A stretch of DNA of 60,000 bases from Liolophura sinensis (lineage: Eukaryota; Mollusca; Polyplacophora; Chitonida; Chitonidae). Positions 51,501 through 54,500 of this stretch are shown here, piece by piece (within the stretch, counting starts at the first letter, position 1; the number at the start of each line of letters is the position of its first letter). The notes below the pieces were generated by a model. It ran no database searches. It saw only the letters and a program-made list of their open reading frames with translations, and was not told the DNA's origin. Both the position numbers and the translations under genes were made by a program. The stretch lies in the NCBI RefSeq assembly GCF_032854445.1, contig NC_088302.1:21093788-21153787 (forward strand), in the 5' to 3' direction.

Positions 51501-54500
51501 CAGTAAGATGTCATAATACATGTACAGTAAACTTTTACATTCCTACGTCATGCAACAATAAGACTTACTCAGCAGTAAGATGTCATAATACATGTACAGT
51601 AAACTTTTACATTCCTACGTCATGCAACAATAAGACTTACTCAGCAGTAAGATGTCATAATACATGTACAGTAAACTTTTACATTCCTACGTCATGCAAC
51701 AATAAGACTTACTCAGCAGTAAGATGTCATAATACATGTACAGTAAACTTTTACATTCCTACGTCATGCAACAATAAGACTTACTCAGCAGTAAGATGTC
51801 ATAATACATGTACAGTAAACTTTTACATTCCTACGTCATGCAACAATAAGACTTACTCAGCAGTAAGATGTCATAATACATGTACAGTAAACTTTTACAT
51901 TCCTACGTCATGCAACAATAAGACTTACTCAGCAGTAAGATGTCATAATACATGTACAGTAAACTTTTACATTCCTACGTCATACAACAATAAGACTTAC
52001 TCAGCAGTAAGATGTCATAATACATGTACAGTAAACTTTTAAATTCCTGCTTCATGCAACAATAAGACTTACTCAGCAGTAAGATGTCATAATACATGTA
52101 CAGTAAACTTTTACATTCCTACGTCATACAACAATAAGACTTACTCAGCAGTAAGATGTCATAATACATGTACAGTAAACTTTTACATTCCTACGTCATG
52201 CAACAATAAGACTTACTCAGCAGTAAGATGTCATAATACATGTACAGTAAACTTTTACATTCCTACGTCATGCAACAATAAGACTTACTCAGCAGTAAGA
52301 TGTCATAATACATGTATAGCAAACTTTTACATTCCTGCATCATGCAACAATAATACATACCTATGAACAAACACACATTCGCAGCTTTGAAATATAGAGG
52401 TCAGCTGCACTGGCCTAAACTTGCCTTTCATTAATCTCAAATGCATGACTTCTGCAGTGGGAATGAGAGAGAACGGCAGACAAATATGCCATTTTTTTTT
52501 TTGCCACATTGTCTTCATTTTTAGCTGGCCCATACAAAGTACAGGCATAGCTTATGTTGTACCCTAAGTGTCGGTGTCGGCATCCAATAACAGGGAAAGC
52601 AATGTTAAACAAAATGTTAGGGATGGTATCTTAAAAAGTACTGCAGGTATTGAAATCAGGGTGTGAACACATGTACAGAGCACTTCACGAAGGGAATATT
52701 CCATCATTGACTCGGTGTGTGGGTATTAAATACCCTAAATTACTAAATTCCTGACTAGGTTTGTTGTGTATTAGAATCAGTGTTAAAAGTAATGTTCCTA
52801 GTGGTATCTCAGAAAGTACTGCATGTATTGAGCTCAGGATTAGCAGATATGTAGAGCACAGTAACACCAGCGGGATATTTCATCATCGATTCGGCGAGTA
52901 TACATATAAAACACCGTAAATTACCAATTTCCTAACTTTGTTTATTGTGTAATAAAATCAGTGCTAAACAAAATGTTAGAGGTGGTATCTAAAAAAAAAA
53001 ATAAAGCCTCATTTATTGAGCTCAGGTTTTGGACACATTTAGAGCACAGTAACACTTGGGGGAAATTCCATAATCGATATGGTGTTTTCATATTAAATGC
53101 TGTAAATTACCAGATTCCTGACATGGTGGATTGTGTATTAGAATTAAACAAAATGTTATGGGTATGAAAATGTAGTCAAAAAGTACAGCATGGTGTCATG
53201 ATGTCCTGATGTCGTGCATGCATATCAAGCACAGTGACAAAAGGGAGATCACTGATGCTCTGTCTGAATATTAATTACTGTAAATTACCAAGTTCACGAT
53301 TTCAGTACTTTATGTATTGAGCTGAAGTTTTGCATTCATGTTTCTCCTACAGGTGAGCTCTTTGGTAGCTTTGCTACCAAATGTAAATTGTGTAATCAGA
53401 TACGGCTGAAGCTTGTTTCAGACCGCTTCATTTCCCTCGAATGCTGCTCATCCTTGGGATTTGACTCGGTACAAGGGCTCAGCGCTATTAGGTTACACAA
53501 CAAATACGGCTATGGCAGTGTTAAACCCTTAGGTGTAAAATGATTCATGGTCAGTAGGATGCGCAGGAAAAGTCCATATCAAGTATGTTTTTCAAAAATT
53601 AATTTTGGCTTAAAGAAGTTTTGTCAATATTTTAATAGTCATCTTAATGTTGACTGATGATGCATTTTCTCTGTAATTTATGATCATTTGGTTGTGAATC
53701 TCATCATCGAGGTTTTTCTTTATTGGACTACATGATAAAAATGTTCCTCACTCATCTTTCCAGTGTCCTGAACTTTACATTGAAGGCCACTCCCTGAACC
53801 AGGCATTGACACGAGAGGTGAGTTTACCTGTTGCCAGTAAACTGGGTAGTGATGGGTCATTTCCACAGTGTAAATGTGGTGGCATTGTAACTTGGCTGCC
53901 TACATGTACCCAAGAATCAAATTACAAATAACAGTGTGATGTACACAGTATCTATCAGTAAATTTAAGAATTTACTGATTTATGCCAAGCTGGATTTTAC
54001 TTTCAAAATTTGAAATCTGAGTTTAGCACTTGTGTATGATCTTGAAAGGGAGTAGAGCTACCAAGTACACTGTACATCTGGACTCTTTTCATGGCTAAAT
54101 CCAAGAATTGTCAGCAGTGCCAGATGCCTCAGTCTAAGACTTCTCTTCCAGATGACCCCTGGGGAGCTGAAGTTTGCTCTTCAGGTGGAGATGGTGCTGA
54201 ATCGTATCCCACAACCTGAATATCGCCAGTTGAATGTGGAGGCTCTGATGATCATCGCCTTGATGGTGGAGAATGACCAGAACAACAAGCTGAGGCTCCC
54301 CCACACCATCCACGTGGACCATCTGGTCAGGGAGGCCAACGCCCTCTTCCTGGAAGACCAGGTCAGTTCTATAAGTAGGTTGCTGGGGCCCCAAGCACTC
54401 AGGTTTCCTCCACCCATAAAACTGACTGCCATTGTAGAAATGAACAATTTTGAGTGTGGTGTTCAGAAATGGTTGTATGATGTACAGGGTCATGTTGTGT

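Noticed and set aside
2162-51900. CRISPR-like reading of the regularly spaced arrays
   Set aside because: The arrays are contiguous tandem repeats without unique spacers, in introns of an animal gene.
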